A DNA stretch of 64,000 bases from Chloroflexota bacterium (GCA_016202545.1 JACQON010000013.1:1-64000), one strand, 5' to 3'; shown: positions 1-8,963, counted from the stretch's first letter. Notes: a model not told the origin generated them from the letters alone. Program-made: numbers and translations.

Positions 1-15
1 CTCGAAGCTTTTCAT
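1..15 (-). CDS. possible first codons of a gene leaving the window
   Basis: On the reverse strand an ATG at 15 is preceded by a purine-rich GAGGGAGGA Shine-Dalgarno-like stretch (about 25-33) at normal spacing, and five sense codons (MKSFE) follow before the window edge. This looks like the start of a divergently transcribed gene. Nothing can be said about its product, and five codons are weak evidence. Confidence 0.3.
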
Positions 16-324
16 GCAGTAGTCCTCCCTCGTCCTAAAATGCTATGGGGTGCTCACCAGCCAGACTATGGCTCACATACGCTGCTATATGTAACATAAA
101 TGCCGCTGATTTGTCAAGCTAGCCAGTGCGCGCTGCCAATGCTATACTATACAAGTTGCCAGGAGAGCATAGTTGGTGCTATTTTAAGTACTACCATGAG
201 CTAAAGTATCTTTTGCTACCAAGACCGGAAGCCATCGAGGGAGTCTTCCGAAGGAAAGAGCGGTTTGAAAGCGAGCCGGTGAGCAGAGCTTCCCGGGATG
301 AAATAACGGCCAAAAGGGGGCAAA
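16..324. other. intergenic region upstream of the molybdenum hydroxylase
   Basis: This stretch is more AT-rich than its surroundings and holds no convincing gene. A forward extended -10 (TGC followed by TATACT, 143-148) may serve the gene starting at 325. No good -35 was found for it. The G-rich AAAAGGGGG at about 311-319 acts as ribosome binding site for the GTG start at 325. Confidence 0.4.
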
Positions 325-2622
325 GTGAGCCAAGAATTCGAGGTCATCGGCAAGCGTATCCCACACCTGGACTCCGTGCCCAAGGTCATCGGCGCGGCAA
401 AGTACATCAGGGACATGGTGCTCCCCGGCATGCTCTACGGCAAGTTCCTCAGAAGCCCCCACGCCCACGCCAGAGTAGTCAGCATTGATACCAGCCAGGC
501 CGAGAAGCTGCCGGGAGTAAAGCTGGTACTGACCCCGGACGACGTTATGCGGGAAACCCACCCCATCGGGCTTACCTTTCCCAAGCACCAGTATTGCCTG
601 CATTCAGAGGTCAGGTACGTGGGTGACGAGGTGGCGGCGGTCGCCGCCGTGGATGAGGAGACCGCTGAAGAGGCGGTGAATCTCATCAAGGTGGAGTATG
701 AGGAGCTGCCCGCCGTCCTTGACCCCGAAGAGGCGATGGCACCTGGCGCTCCGCAGCTACACGAAGAGCCGGGGAATATCCGCGAGCCGAAGCGGGTCCG
801 CATCGGCAATATCGAGGATGGCTTCAGGCAGGCCGACCATATAGTCAAGGCCAGGTTTCGAACGTCCAGACAGGCACACGTGTGCCTCGACGCGCATGGA
901 TGCATTTCCAGCTATGACCCGGCTACGGGAAAGCTCACCCACTGGTCGCCGGCGCAGTCTATCCTGTTCACCCGCCTTGATATTGCTGAAGCCCTGGGAA
1001 TACCCGCCAGCAGGGTCAGGGTTATCACGCCGGCCATAGGGGGAGGCTTCGGCAGCAAGGCGGGCACCTTCACGCACGATGTCGCCGCCGCCCTGATGTC
1101 CAGGCGGCTGGGCAGGCCGGTGAAGTTCGTCCTCAGCCGCGAAGAGGAGTTCCTGGCCAGCAGGACCCGCACCCCCTTCATCATCGAGGCAGAGGCGGGG
1201 CTGAAAAAAGACGGCACCATCACCGCCTGGCGAGAGAAGATGGTACTGGACTCAGGCGCTTACGCCGATATGGCCCCGTGGGTAGCCAAGATAAGCCTGG
1301 GCCTCATCGCAGGGCCGTACAAGATACCCAATGTATGGGTCGACTGTTACCCGGTGTACACCAACAAATCCATCAGCGGGGCATTCCGCGGCTTCGGGAA
1401 TGAAGCCGTAAGCCTGGCCAGGGAAGCACTGCTGGACATCGCCGCAGGGCAGATGGGGATAGACCCGCTGGAAATAAGGCTGAAAAATATCATTAAAGCC
1501 GAGGACATCCCTTTTACCACCTCAGCCGGCCTGGTAATCCGTAGCTGCGGCATGGAGGAATGTCTGAAGAAAGCGGCCGGGGCTATCGGCTGGGACAAGA
1601 AGAGAAAACCCCATAGCGGCGTCGGCCTGGCCTGCATGGTCGGCTGGAGCGGAGAAAAGTCGGCCTTCGATGTGGACTTCAGCTCCGCCCAGGTGGAGAT
1701 AGCGGCTGACGGCTCGGTTATCGTACGCACCGGCAATTCAAATATCGGCCAGGGCTTGTATACCACGCTGGCCCAGATTGCCGCTGAGGAGTTAGGCGTA
1801 CCTCTGGAAATGGTTGCCGTTGTCGGTGGTGACACCGAAGGCACGCCGCCCGAGCTGGGATGCTGGGCCAGTCGGTCGGCGGTGACAACGGGAAGCGCGG
1901 TGAAAAGAGCCGCCTCCGAGGCCAGGGAGAAGCTCCTCAGGGTCGCCGGAAACATGCTCGAGGTTGACCCCCAGGACCTGATGGCCAGGCGGGGCAACAT
2001 CCACGTCAAGGACATGAGCCGGTCATTGAGCGTCGCTGAAGTGGCCGGCGCGGCATATTTTACCAGCATGGATGGTGACGCCGGGCCGGTGGTTGGCCGT
2101 GGTGTGTGGGCGAGCCAGACAAAGCCTCAAAACGATGATGGTTACGGGCATTTCACCTCGGTCTATGTCTTTGCCGCCCATGCCGCCGAAGTTGAGGTAG
2201 ACCCCGAGACGGGACTGGTGAAGGTCACCAGGTATGTAACTGCCCATGATTGCGGCCGGGCGCTGAACGTGAGCACAGTGGAAGGACAGCTTCAGGGTGG
2301 GGCAAGCCAGGGGATTGGCCTGGGGCTATTCGAAGACGATACCCATGACAAGACCACCGGTCAGCCGCTTAATCCGTCAATCATGAGCGATAAAGTGCCC
2401 ACTGCCGTAGACCTTCCCGATATAGAACCTATCCTGGTTGAGACCGTTGACCCCCTTACCCCGTTTGGCCAGAAAGGCGTGGGTGACGTGGCGCTGCACT
2501 GCGTGGCGGCCACCATTGCCAATGCCGTCCATAGCGCCACCGGGATAAGCATCACCGACCTGCCCATAACACCGGCCAAAATCCTGCGGGCGCTGAAAGA
2601 GAAGAATCAGGGCGAGATATGA
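325..2622 (+). CDS. xanthine dehydrogenase-family molybdopterin-binding subunit
   Basis: Large catalytic subunit (765 aa) of a molybdenum hydroxylase of the xanthine dehydrogenase / aldehyde oxidase / 4-hydroxybenzoyl-CoA reductase superfamily, a cytoplasmic enzyme hydroxylating a carbon next to N or C=O with water as oxygen donor. The N-terminal hammerhead domain spans roughly residues 15-125. Molybdopterin-binding motifs are GGGFGSKAG near 239 and GAFRGFG at 352-358. It lacks the CoxL-specific CSFR loop, so it is not a form I CO dehydrogenase. The position of the conserved catalytic Glu (GVGE in relatives) reads GVGD, Asp721. The start is GTG with a G-rich ribosome binding site. The FAD and 2Fe-2S subunits normally partnering this protein are not downstream and would have to lie outside the window. 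Substrate unknown. Confidence 0.88.
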   Translation: MSQEFEVIGKRIPHLDSVPKVIGAAKYIRDMVLPGMLYGKFLRSPHAHARVVSIDTSQAEKLPGVKLVLTPDDVMRETHPIGLTFPKHQYCLHSEVRYVGDEVAAVAAVDEETAEEAVNLIKVEYEELPAVLDPEEAMAPGAPQLHEEPGNIREPKRVRIGNIEDGFRQADHIVKARFRTSRQAHVCLDAHGCISSYDPATGKLTHWSPAQSILFTRLDIAEALGIPASRVRVITPAIGGGFGSKAGTFTHDVAAALMSRRLGRPVKFVLSREEEFLASRTRTPFIIEAEAGLKKDGTITAWREKMVLDSGAYADMAPWVAKISLGLIAGPYKIPNVWVDCYPVYTNKSISGAFRGFGNEAVSLAREALLDIAAGQMGIDPLEIRLKNIIKAEDIPFTTSAGLVIRSCGMEECLKKAAGAIGWDKKRKPHSGVGLACMVGWSGEKSAFDVDFSSAQVEIAADGSVIVRTGNSNIGQGLYTTLAQIAAEELGVPLEMVAVVGGDTEGTPPELGCWASRSAVTTGSAVKRAASEAREKLLRVAGNMLEVDPQDLMARRGNIHVKDMSRSLSVAEVAGAAYFTSMDGDAGPVVGRGVWASQTKPQNDDGYGHFTSVYVFAAHAAEVEVDPETGLVKVTRYVTAHDCGRALNVSTVEGQLQGGASQGIGLGLFEDDTHDKTTGQPLNPSIMSDKVPTAVDLPDIEPILVETVDPLTPFGQKGVGDVALHCVAATIANAVHSATGISITDLPITPAKILRALKEKNQGEI

Positions 2623-2782
2623 AGCTGGACTATTTGTGAACGCGCGCGGCGCTGATTTGACTTGAGACTATCCCTGTTATAAAATCATGTGGGCAGCCCA
2701 TAGCGGCTCCCCATACCTGGCTTTGCCTCAGAGTTCGAGCGCAGAAACAGAGAAAGCTGAGCCGCTTGGGCACGGAGGCGTA

Positions 2783-4786
2783 GTGAAACTTCAAATAAAA
2801 GTCCCCCTGCTGGTAATCATCATTCTGCTTGTCATTGGCACTATCTTCGGCGGGATGATGGTCTATTTTCAGAGAAAAGCCAGCGTAGACCAGTTCCAGC
2901 ACATGGCTATGACCCTATCTGGAGCGGTGCAGGGCTCTCTGGAGCAGGGAATGCTGAGCGGTGAACGTAAGCAGACCCAAGAAGCCATGCTACGAATCAA
3001 GCAAGAGGAAATGGTCAGCGAGATAGTCCTGTTCTCGCCCACGGGCATGGTCGCTGCTTCAGGCGAGGAATCGCAGGTGGGCAGAATAGACACCGATGAA
3101 GCAATCCGGCTGACATTGCAATCGGGTGAAGTCTCCATGCAGACAGCTAGGCAGAACGGCAGAAGCGAACTGTGGGTTATCACCCCTGTGTTCAATAAGC
3201 CGGAATGCCAGATTTGCCACATGCCCCAAAACCGGGTACTGGGGGCGATAAAGGTTGGCCTGGATGCCACCCCTGTGGACGAGCAAGCAAGGCAGCAGAC
3301 CCTGTTCATCGGCATCCTGGGAGGACTGACCTTCGTCATCATCGGCGGCGGCCTTGCCTTTGCCCTCAACCGGACCATCCTGAGTCCGCTGTCCAGGCTG
3401 ACTGAATCGGCGCAGAGACTTTCCTACGGCGACTACTCGGCCAGGGCCAAGGGCGACGGGAATGGCGATGAAATCGGCATGCTGGCCCAGACCTTCAACA
3501 AGATGGCCGAGAGCGTAGAGCTGCGCACCGGAGAGCTGGAGCTCTCCCGCCAGCAACTGGCGGAACTGAACATAGACCTGGAGAATAAGGTGGAGCAGAG
3601 GACCAATGAGCTATCGGCGCTGAATGCCATCATTACCACCATAAGCCAGTCCCTCGACCTTCACAAGATAATAAATGACGCCCTGAGCAAGATTTTAGCA
3701 GTAATGGGCATAGAGGCGGGCATGATACACTTGCTGGATGAGAAAGTCGGCTATCTGGTCTGCCTGGCTCACAGGGGTTTAGCACCGGAGTATGCCCGTG
3801 AAATCACGAGGCTAAAGCTAGGACAAGGAGTGGCCGGGAAGGCGGCCCAGTCAGGGGAGCCGGTTCTGGTTAATGACGTTGAGGCTAGCCCTGAAGCTAT
3901 CGTGATGATAGGGGAACGGGGCAAATTCCGTGGCTATATCGGCCTGCCGGTAAAGTTGCAGAACCGGGTGATAGGGGTGCTGGCCCTGGCCAGCTACATT
4001 CCTGACCGCTTTGAACCACAGACGTTGCATTTGCTCTCGGCGATGGGAGACGCCTTAGGTATCGGTGTGGAGAACGCCAGAAAGGCGCAAAGACTGGAGG
4101 AGGCAAACAAAATCCGGGAGCAACTGCTGGGAAAGCTCATCTCGGCGCAGGAGGAGGAGCGGCGGCGGATAGCCCGCGAGCTTCACGACGAGGCCAGCCA
4201 GTCCATGGCGGCCCTAGCCATCAACCTGGGCTCCATCGCGGAAACTCTGCCGGCGAGATACCGTGACGTCACACAACGGCTGGAGACTCTCAAAGAGCAG
4301 GCGATTCGCACCGCCGGCGGCATACGCGACCTGGCCCTGGAGCTGCGCCCGAGCGCGCTGGACGAGCTGGGACTGCCCCTGGCCATAGACTGGTATGTCA
4401 AGGACCGCCTGGTAAAACGCGGCCTTGACGTTAAAGTAGAGGTCTCCGGTCCCAAGGCTAAGCTGCCACCATACACTGAGACCATGCTGTTCCGGGTGAT
4501 ACAGGAGGCGCTGACCAACGTGGTCAAGCACGCCCAGGCCAGCAATGTCAGTGTACAGCTACAGATAGGCACCTCGAAGGTCATCGTCCAGGTGGAGGAC
4601 AATGGAAAGGGCTTTGACTCCGAGGCAGCCTTGAGCAGAGACAGCGCCCGGCGCAGCCTCGGCCTTCACGGAATGGCGGAGAGAGTCGCCCTCCTGGGCG
4701 GGACGCTAGCTATCAGGTCGCAGCCAGGGCAGGGAACCTGCGTCCGCGTGGAAGTGCCCCTGGCGAAAGAGGAAGCCGATGGATAA
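2783..4786 (+). CDS. membrane sensor histidine kinase with CxxCH haem motif, HAMP and GAF domains
   Basis: Sensor kinase of the NarL-partner (HisKA_3) type, 667 aa from the GTG at 2783, chosen because GGAGG lies 4 nt upstream; a longer in-frame ATG at 2687 lacks a ribosome binding site. Order: TM1 (about 7-29), extracytoplasmic sensor domain, a haem c motif CQICH at 142-146, TM2 (about 174-196), HAMP with following coiled coil, GAF (about 290-440), HisKA_3 phosphoacceptor motif RELHDEASQ, and a C-terminal HATPase_c ending near 665. A covalently bound haem in the sensor domain would make it a redox or gas sensor; this is inferred from the motif. It overlaps the response regulator gene by 8 bp, and a multihaem cytochrome/cytochrome b pair follows, the likely regulated target. 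Confidence 0.9.
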   Translation: MKLQIKVPLLVIIILLVIGTIFGGMMVYFQRKASVDQFQHMAMTLSGAVQGSLEQGMLSGERKQTQEAMLRIKQEEMVSEIVLFSPTGMVAASGEESQVGRIDTDEAIRLTLQSGEVSMQTARQNGRSELWVITPVFNKPECQICHMPQNRVLGAIKVGLDATPVDEQARQQTLFIGILGGLTFVIIGGGLAFALNRTILSPLSRLTESAQRLSYGDYSARAKGDGNGDEIGMLAQTFNKMAESVELRTGELELSRQQLAELNIDLENKVEQRTNELSALNAIITTISQSLDLHKIINDALSKILAVMGIEAGMIHLLDEKVGYLVCLAHRGLAPEYAREITRLKLGQGVAGKAAQSGEPVLVNDVEASPEAIVMIGERGKFRGYIGLPVKLQNRVIGVLALASYIPDRFEPQTLHLLSAMGDALGIGVENARKAQRLEEANKIREQLLGKLISAQEEERRRIARELHDEASQSMAALAINLGSIAETLPARYRDVTQRLETLKEQAIRTAGGIRDLALELRPSALDELGLPLAIDWYVKDRLVKRGLDVKVEVSGPKAKLPPYTETMLFRVIQEALTNVVKHAQASNVSVQLQIGTSKVIVQVEDNGKGFDSEAALSRDSARRSLGLHGMAERVALLGGTLAIRSQPGQGTCVRVEVPLAKEEADG

Positions 4787-5432
4787 AATCAGGGTTTTCC
4801 TGGCCGATGACCATATTATCATGAGGGAAGGCATTCGCTCGCTGCTACAGAAATACCCGGACATCGATGTTATTGGCGAGGCCGGTGACGGAGAGGAGGC
4901 GGTGACCAATGTCATACAGTCGGTGCCAGATGTGGTGCTGATGGATATAACCATGCCGGTGATAAACGGGCTAGAAGCTACCCGCCGAATAAAAGAAAAG
5001 AGCCCCCAAATCAAGGTGCTGATACTGACCATGCACGACACTGCCCAGTACCTGTCGCAGATGCTTCAGGCGGGGGCTTCAGGGTACGTGGTAAAGACCA
5101 CCGCCACCAGCGAACTAGTAGCGGCGATAAGGGCAGTCCACAAAGGCGATGTATACCTCTACCCTTCCATCGCGCGAATGCTGGTCGAGGACTACCTGAA
5201 GAGGGCAACCTCCGGACAGGCAAAGATAAGCTACGAGGGCTTAACCAAGCGCGAAAGGCAGATATTGACGCTTATCGCCGAGGACAAGAAGAACAAGGAT
5301 ATCGCCGACATGCTGGGCATAAGCGTGAGGACGGTTCAGGCCCACCGCACCAACCTCATGGACAAGCTCGGTGCCCACGACCGGACCGAACTGGTCAAAT
5401 TTGCCCTCCGAAAGGGGCTAATAGAGCTGTAA
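4779..5432 (+). CDS. NarL/FixJ-family response regulator
   Basis: A 217-aa DNA-binding response regulator: REC domain (residues 1-120) with acidic pair DD at 10-11, phosphoacceptor Asp56 in VLMDITMP and the conserved Lys in VVKTT, then a LuxR-type helix-turn-helix (about 150-215, LTKRERQILTLIAEDKKNKD). Its start overlaps the end of the sensor kinase gene, so the two are translated together and form a cognate pair. A close paralogue with the same architecture lies at 39524-40171 next to the cytochrome c maturation operon. Confidence 0.93.
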   Translation: MDKIRVFLADDHIIMREGIRSLLQKYPDIDVIGEAGDGEEAVTNVIQSVPDVVLMDITMPVINGLEATRRIKEKSPQIKVLILTMHDTAQYLSQMLQAGASGYVVKTTATSELVAAIRAVHKGDVYLYPSIARMLVEDYLKRATSGQAKISYEGLTKRERQILTLIAEDKKNKDIADMLGISVRTVQAHRTNLMDKLGAHDRTELVKFALRKGLIEL

Positions 5433-5489
5433 CCACTGTGTAGCGGCAGGCAGGTCGATACCTGATTGCAGAAATAGGCACCATTGTGA

Positions 5490-5612
5490 CAGGTCGCGTG
5501 TTGACAAGAGACCCTGCGTTTCGCTCAGGGTGACAAACCACATTAGTGACATTCTGAGCCGAAGCCCTGAGCGCAGCGAAGGGACAGCGAAGGGGCAGCG
5601 AAGAATGTTGTT
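5490..5612. repeat. dispersed non-coding repeat (GAAGC/CTGAGC-rich)
   Basis: Between the response regulator and the terminator at 5644 lies a stretch with inverted GACA/TGTC-like motifs and the words CCCTGCGTTTCGCTCAGGG and CCCTGAGCGCAGCGAAGGG, which can fold back on themselves. It resembles the repeats at 18405, 52640 and 59968. No ORF of substance is present. Confidence 0.5.
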
Positions 5613-5643
5613 ACACTGATTCAGGCAATCGCATACTAGTATC

Positions 5644-5675
5644 AAGATGCTATCCCACAGGGATAGCATCTTTTT
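5644..5675 (+). terminator. rho-independent terminator
   Basis: Perfect 13-bp stem (5644-5656 with 5660-5672), ACA triloop, followed by a T run. It probably ends the kinase/regulator transcript and isolates it from the gene at 5838. Confidence 0.85.
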
Positions 5676-5837
5676 GTTTTATTCCTGTCGGGTGCGCCGG
5701 CACGTATCCCGACATAACCTTGGGAATAGCATCTTCGCTCTATTAAAAAAGTACAACAAATGACTTATGCTAAAAATAGTGAGAGGTCAGAAGAGGCGAA
5801 AGAGGCTGCAGAGGAGAAGCGAAAGGAGGCACAAAAG

Positions 5838-6143
5838 ATGAGAGTGCACTACGGTGGGCAGTTGGCGGTAGGGGGCGTTTATCTGAACCGCAGCACCGGG
5901 GAGCTTATCCGCCCCAATGCCAGGACGTGGCACCTGCCCGGGGACAGCACGGCCAAATACCTCAAAGTGCCCGCGGTGCTGGCGGTGATAGCCGGTCCCC
6001 TGGCCGGCCTGGCGTTCATATTCTTCCTGCCTTTCATCGGCCTGGCCGGGGCTGCCATCTTCCTGGCATACAGGGCGGCATACGGGTTGCGGCTCGTCTG
6101 GGACAGGGCATCGCTGGTTTTCGCCAGCCGGAAGTCCCAGTAG
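5838..6143 (+). CDS. small membrane protein of unknown function
   Basis: A 101-aa protein with one long or two short hydrophobic segments between about residues 45 and 85. ATG 5838 is chosen because AAAGGAGG ends 8 nt before it; an in-frame ATG at 5760 would add 26 charged residues rich in E/K/A and has no ribosome binding site. No family recognised. It lies 75 bp upstream of the 11-haem cytochrome gene on the same strand and may be an assembly or small structural subunit of that module; this is inference from position only. Confidence 0.6.
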   Translation: MRVHYGGQLAVGGVYLNRSTGELIRPNARTWHLPGDSTAKYLKVPAVLAVIAGPLAGLAFIFFLPFIGLAGAAIFLAYRAAYGLRLVWDRASLVFASRKSQ

Positions 6144-6218
6144 CGCCAGCCCGCCAGCGTGGCCGTGGGCTTTCCGACCAATTGGCGGTGACATCTTGCC
6201 GGGCTGGAGGTCTTACGC

Positions 6219-7439
6219 ATGAAGAGTGCCAACCTATGGATAATAATCGGGGGGATAGCCGTGGCGGCAGCCGTGGCCTGGTTTTCAGCGGCACAGGCCG
6301 CCCCGGGGGCGCCCCAGGTGCCACACGGCGTAGCCGGCCAGGAGAAGTGCCTGACCTGCCACGGTTCCCAGGGCGTAAGGCCGGTGCCCTCAGGTCATGC
6401 CGCCTTTGACGAAAAGTCCTGTCTCGGCTGTCACTCCCCTTCCGCCGCCGCTCCGCCGGCCGCTTCACCACAGCAGGACTGCCTGGGCTGCCATGTCCAG
6501 CCTAGCCTCAGCATGACTCTCGCCAGCGGGGAGACGCTTCCGCTCGTCGTTAACCGTAAAGCATTCGCCACTTCCATCCACGGGGACAAATTATCATGCA
6601 CCGGTTGTCATAGCTCTATCTCGGCATACCCGCATCCCGAAAGCGAGATTCCCAGCCGCCGCGACTACCGCGTCGCCCAGTATGAGCTATGTCAAAACTG
6701 CCATTTTGATAACTATACCAGGATGCTGGACAGCGCCCATTACCAGTTGCTGGCCGGCGGCGATGCGCGCGCCCCCGTCTGCGCCGACTGTCACGGGGCG
6801 CATTACGTGACCCCACCCTCCCAGCCCAGGACTGAGGTCTCCCGCACCTGCTCGGCGTGCCACCAGGATGTCTACAGCGAGTATGCGGCGAGCGTACACG
6901 GAAGGGCAATATCAGGGGAAAACGGCGGTGATGTGCCGGTGTGCACCGATTGCCATACCGCCCATTCTATTGAAAGCCCGCTGACAGCCGCCTTCCGCCT
7001 TCAGTCCGTGAAGCTCTGCAGCGACTGCCACGGCGACAAGGAGCTGATGCAGAAGTACGGTCTCTCGACCAATGTGGTCAAGTCCTACCTCGAAGACTTC
7101 CACGGGAAAAGCGTGGCCTTGGTTGGCAAACAGAGCAAGGAAATCTGGGCCGAGGCTGCGGTATGCACTGACTGCCACGGCGTTCACGATATTCAGGCCG
7201 TGGATGACCCTGACTCGCCGGTGCTCAAGGCCAACCTGGCCAGCACCTGCAGCAAGTGTCATCCCGGTGCCACGGCAAACTTCCCCGGGGCATGGCTGTC
7301 TCACTATGAGCCCGGCATGGATAAAGCCACGCTGGTATTCCTGGTCCGATGGTTCTACCGGGTGCTCATCCCGTTCATTCTGGCCGGTCTCCTGGTGCAT
7401 ATCGGGCTCGGCCTGTGGCGGGCGCTAAAACACGATTAG
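6219..7439 (+). CDS. membrane-anchored multihaem (11 CxxCH) c-type cytochrome
   Basis: A 406-aa extracytoplasmic cytochrome with an N-terminal signal/anchor (about 5-27), eleven CxxCH haem c motifs (CLTCH, CLGCH twice, CTGCH, CQNCH, CADCH, CSACH, CTDCH twice, CSDCH, CSKCH) and a C-terminal transmembrane helix (about 375-400). Numerous extra His residues could serve as distal haem ligands. The C-terminal third is clearly homologous to the 7-haem cytochrome at 51302-52225. The cytochrome b gene follows 14 bp downstream, so the pair likely forms a quinol-linked membrane complex moving electrons to or from an external partner. Acceptor unknown; the family includes octahaem-type reductases but no catalytic signature is evident. 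Confidence 0.88.
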   Translation: MKSANLWIIIGGIAVAAAVAWFSAAQAAPGAPQVPHGVAGQEKCLTCHGSQGVRPVPSGHAAFDEKSCLGCHSPSAAAPPAASPQQDCLGCHVQPSLSMTLASGETLPLVVNRKAFATSIHGDKLSCTGCHSSISAYPHPESEIPSRRDYRVAQYELCQNCHFDNYTRMLDSAHYQLLAGGDARAPVCADCHGAHYVTPPSQPRTEVSRTCSACHQDVYSEYAASVHGRAISGENGGDVPVCTDCHTAHSIESPLTAAFRLQSVKLCSDCHGDKELMQKYGLSTNVVKSYLEDFHGKSVALVGKQSKEIWAEAAVCTDCHGVHDIQAVDDPDSPVLKANLASTCSKCHPGATANFPGAWLSHYEPGMDKATLVFLVRWFYRVLIPFILAGLLVHIGLGLWRALKHD

Positions 7440-7453
7440 AAGCGGAGGTTACA

Positions 7454-8290
7454 ATGGCGGCTAACTTCATAAGGTTCAATCTGAGCCAGCGGGTACAGCA
7501 TATTATACTGATGGTCATCTTCACCGCGCTGGCCGTAACCGGCCTTGCCCAGAGGTTCCACACCGCCGGTTGGGCGGAGTGGGTAATCATGGGCCTGGGT
7601 GGAATTGAACAGACCAGGTTGATTCACCGCATCTTCGGACTGCTGTTCACTTTGAGCATCGTCTACCACTTCAGCGAGGTGGCCATCTCCTTTTTCGTGC
7701 ACCGCTCCAGGTTGTCTATGATACCCACGCTCAGCGATTTTCGCGCCGTGGCCATCGCGGTCAAGCATGGCTTCGGCTTCACTGACAGGCGCCCGCAGTT
7801 CGGCCGTTTTGACTACAGCCAGAAGTTTGAGTACTGGGGGCTCATCTTCGGCAGCCTGGTGCTGACGGTCACCGGCTTTGTCCTGGCCTTTCCTGTCACT
7901 TTTACCAGGCTCCTGCCCGGCCAGGTAGTGGCCGCTTCGGTGGAGTTCCACGGTTACGAGGCGACGCTGGCAGTGCTCACCATCATCGTCTGGCACTTCT
8001 ACGATGTGTTTTTCAAGCCCGGCGTTTTCCCCGTTGATACCAGCATCCACACCGGGAAAATATCGGAGAAGAGGATGCTCGAGGAACATCCCCTGGAATA
8101 CGCCGAGATGGTTGCTGAAGCTCTCGGTGAGGCAGACGCGCTGCCGGCGGAGCAATGCCAGCCGGAACCCGCCGAGCATGAGATACAATCGCCGGATACC
8201 CCTGAAAGCATCGAATCGCCGGCAGCTATACCTGATGCGGCTGCTGCGCGGGAGACACAGTCACCTCATGCCTGTGAGAAGGCGACGTGA
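7454..8290 (+). CDS. cytochrome b/b6-type membrane subunit (FdhI/thiosulfate-reductase-like)
   Basis: A 278-aa integral membrane di-haem cytochrome b of the formate dehydrogenase gamma / prokaryotic cytochrome b561 family. ATG 7454 follows AGCGGAGG at good spacing. Four hydrophobic segments carry candidate haem-ligating His residues (SQRVQH, IHRIFG, YHF, IVWHFYD). A PGVFPVDTSIHTGK motif follows helix 4, and the last ~55 residues form a Pro/Glu/Ala-rich cytoplasmic tail of low complexity. It is homologous to the cytochrome b at 50562-51299, including the motif HPLEYAEM. Together with the preceding 11-haem cytochrome it likely exchanges electrons with the quinone pool. Confidence 0.88.
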   Translation: MAANFIRFNLSQRVQHIILMVIFTALAVTGLAQRFHTAGWAEWVIMGLGGIEQTRLIHRIFGLLFTLSIVYHFSEVAISFFVHRSRLSMIPTLSDFRAVAIAVKHGFGFTDRRPQFGRFDYSQKFEYWGLIFGSLVLTVTGFVLAFPVTFTRLLPGQVVAASVEFHGYEATLAVLTIIVWHFYDVFFKPGVFPVDTSIHTGKISEKRMLEEHPLEYAEMVAEALGEADALPAEQCQPEPAEHEIQSPDTPESIESPAAIPDAAAARETQSPHACEKAT

Positions 8291-8357
8291 TTTCTGTCAG
8301 CGTGTGGAAAAGGAAATCGAGGACTTGAAGCCCGCCTGACCAACCTGTTTCCGCTTC

Positions 8358-8924
8358 TCAGGCGACCTTTTCGTACTTGAGGCAGAACACCGGGCAGACC
8401 TCGACGCACTGGGGCTCCCCGCCGCACAGGTCGCACTTGAGCATCTTGTCGGCGCCTTCCACATACCAGACGGCGTTATAGGGACAGGCCCTCTCACAGG
8501 CCCGGCAATTGTTGCAGTACTCGGGGTCGATGATTACCGCCCCGGTCTTCTCATCCCGGTACATGGCACCAGCGACTTTGCACACCGCCATGCATGGCGC
8601 CAGCCCAGGGCACTGCCGGCATATCGTCCTCTCCACGGTAGGGTCGTCAGTTTCATGCAGCATCCACTCCAGCTCGGTGGGATTTATGACTATGCGGGAC
8701 AGGACAGTATTTGCCGAACCCTCGTGGAAGTGGGAGCAAAAATTCATGCAGGTCTCGCAGGCAGTGCAATCGGTGGCAAATTTGTTCTCCGAGACCACGC
8801 CCATAGTAGGAGTTACCCTCCAGATATTCTTCACCCGGATTTTCGACTCCACAGGTTGAAAGCCGCAGCTTGCGCAGACGGTGGCCCCTTTGGAAAGTTC
8901 CTTGCCGCACTTTTGACAGAACAT
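8358..8924 (-). CDS. zinc-ribbon/4Fe-4S ferredoxin-type protein next to AOR
   Basis: A 188-aa cytoplasmic iron-sulfur protein. The N terminus is a zinc ribbon (CQKCGKE...CASCG, residues 3-21). The rest carries ferredoxin-like clusters of the HycB/HydN/DmsB style: CTACETCMNFC, CRQCPGLAPC, CNNCRACERACP, and CDLCGGEPQCVEVCP. It begins 39 bp downstream of the aldehyde ferredoxin oxidoreductase gene with ribosome binding site AAGGAGGGG, so it is probably co-transcribed and supplies the electron-transfer partner for that enzyme. Confidence 0.87.
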   Translation of the reverse strand: MFCQKCGKELSKGATVCASCGFQPVESKIRVKNIWRVTPTMGVVSENKFATDCTACETCMNFCSHFHEGSANTVLSRIVINPTELEWMLHETDDPTVERTICRQCPGLAPCMAVCKVAGAMYRDEKTGAVIIDPEYCNNCRACERACPYNAVWYVEGADKMLKCDLCGGEPQCVEVCPVFCLKYEKVA

Positions 8925-8963
8925 GTCCCCTCCTTACGTCATTTCACTGCTCGGCTGTCACGG

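Noticed and set aside
325-2622. Aerobic CO dehydrogenase large subunit (CoxL form I)
   Set aside because: The active-site loop reads GAFRGFG rather than the CSFR-containing loop.
2687-2782. N-terminal extension of the sensor kinase
   Set aside because: No ribosome binding site at 2687; GTG 2783 has GGAGG at proper spacing and begins right before the first TM helix.
6219-8290. Formate dehydrogenase or reductive dehalogenase operon
   Set aside because: No molybdopterin catalytic subunit or corrinoid/Fe-S dehalogenase accompanies the cytochromes; only the cytochrome b resembles FdhI.
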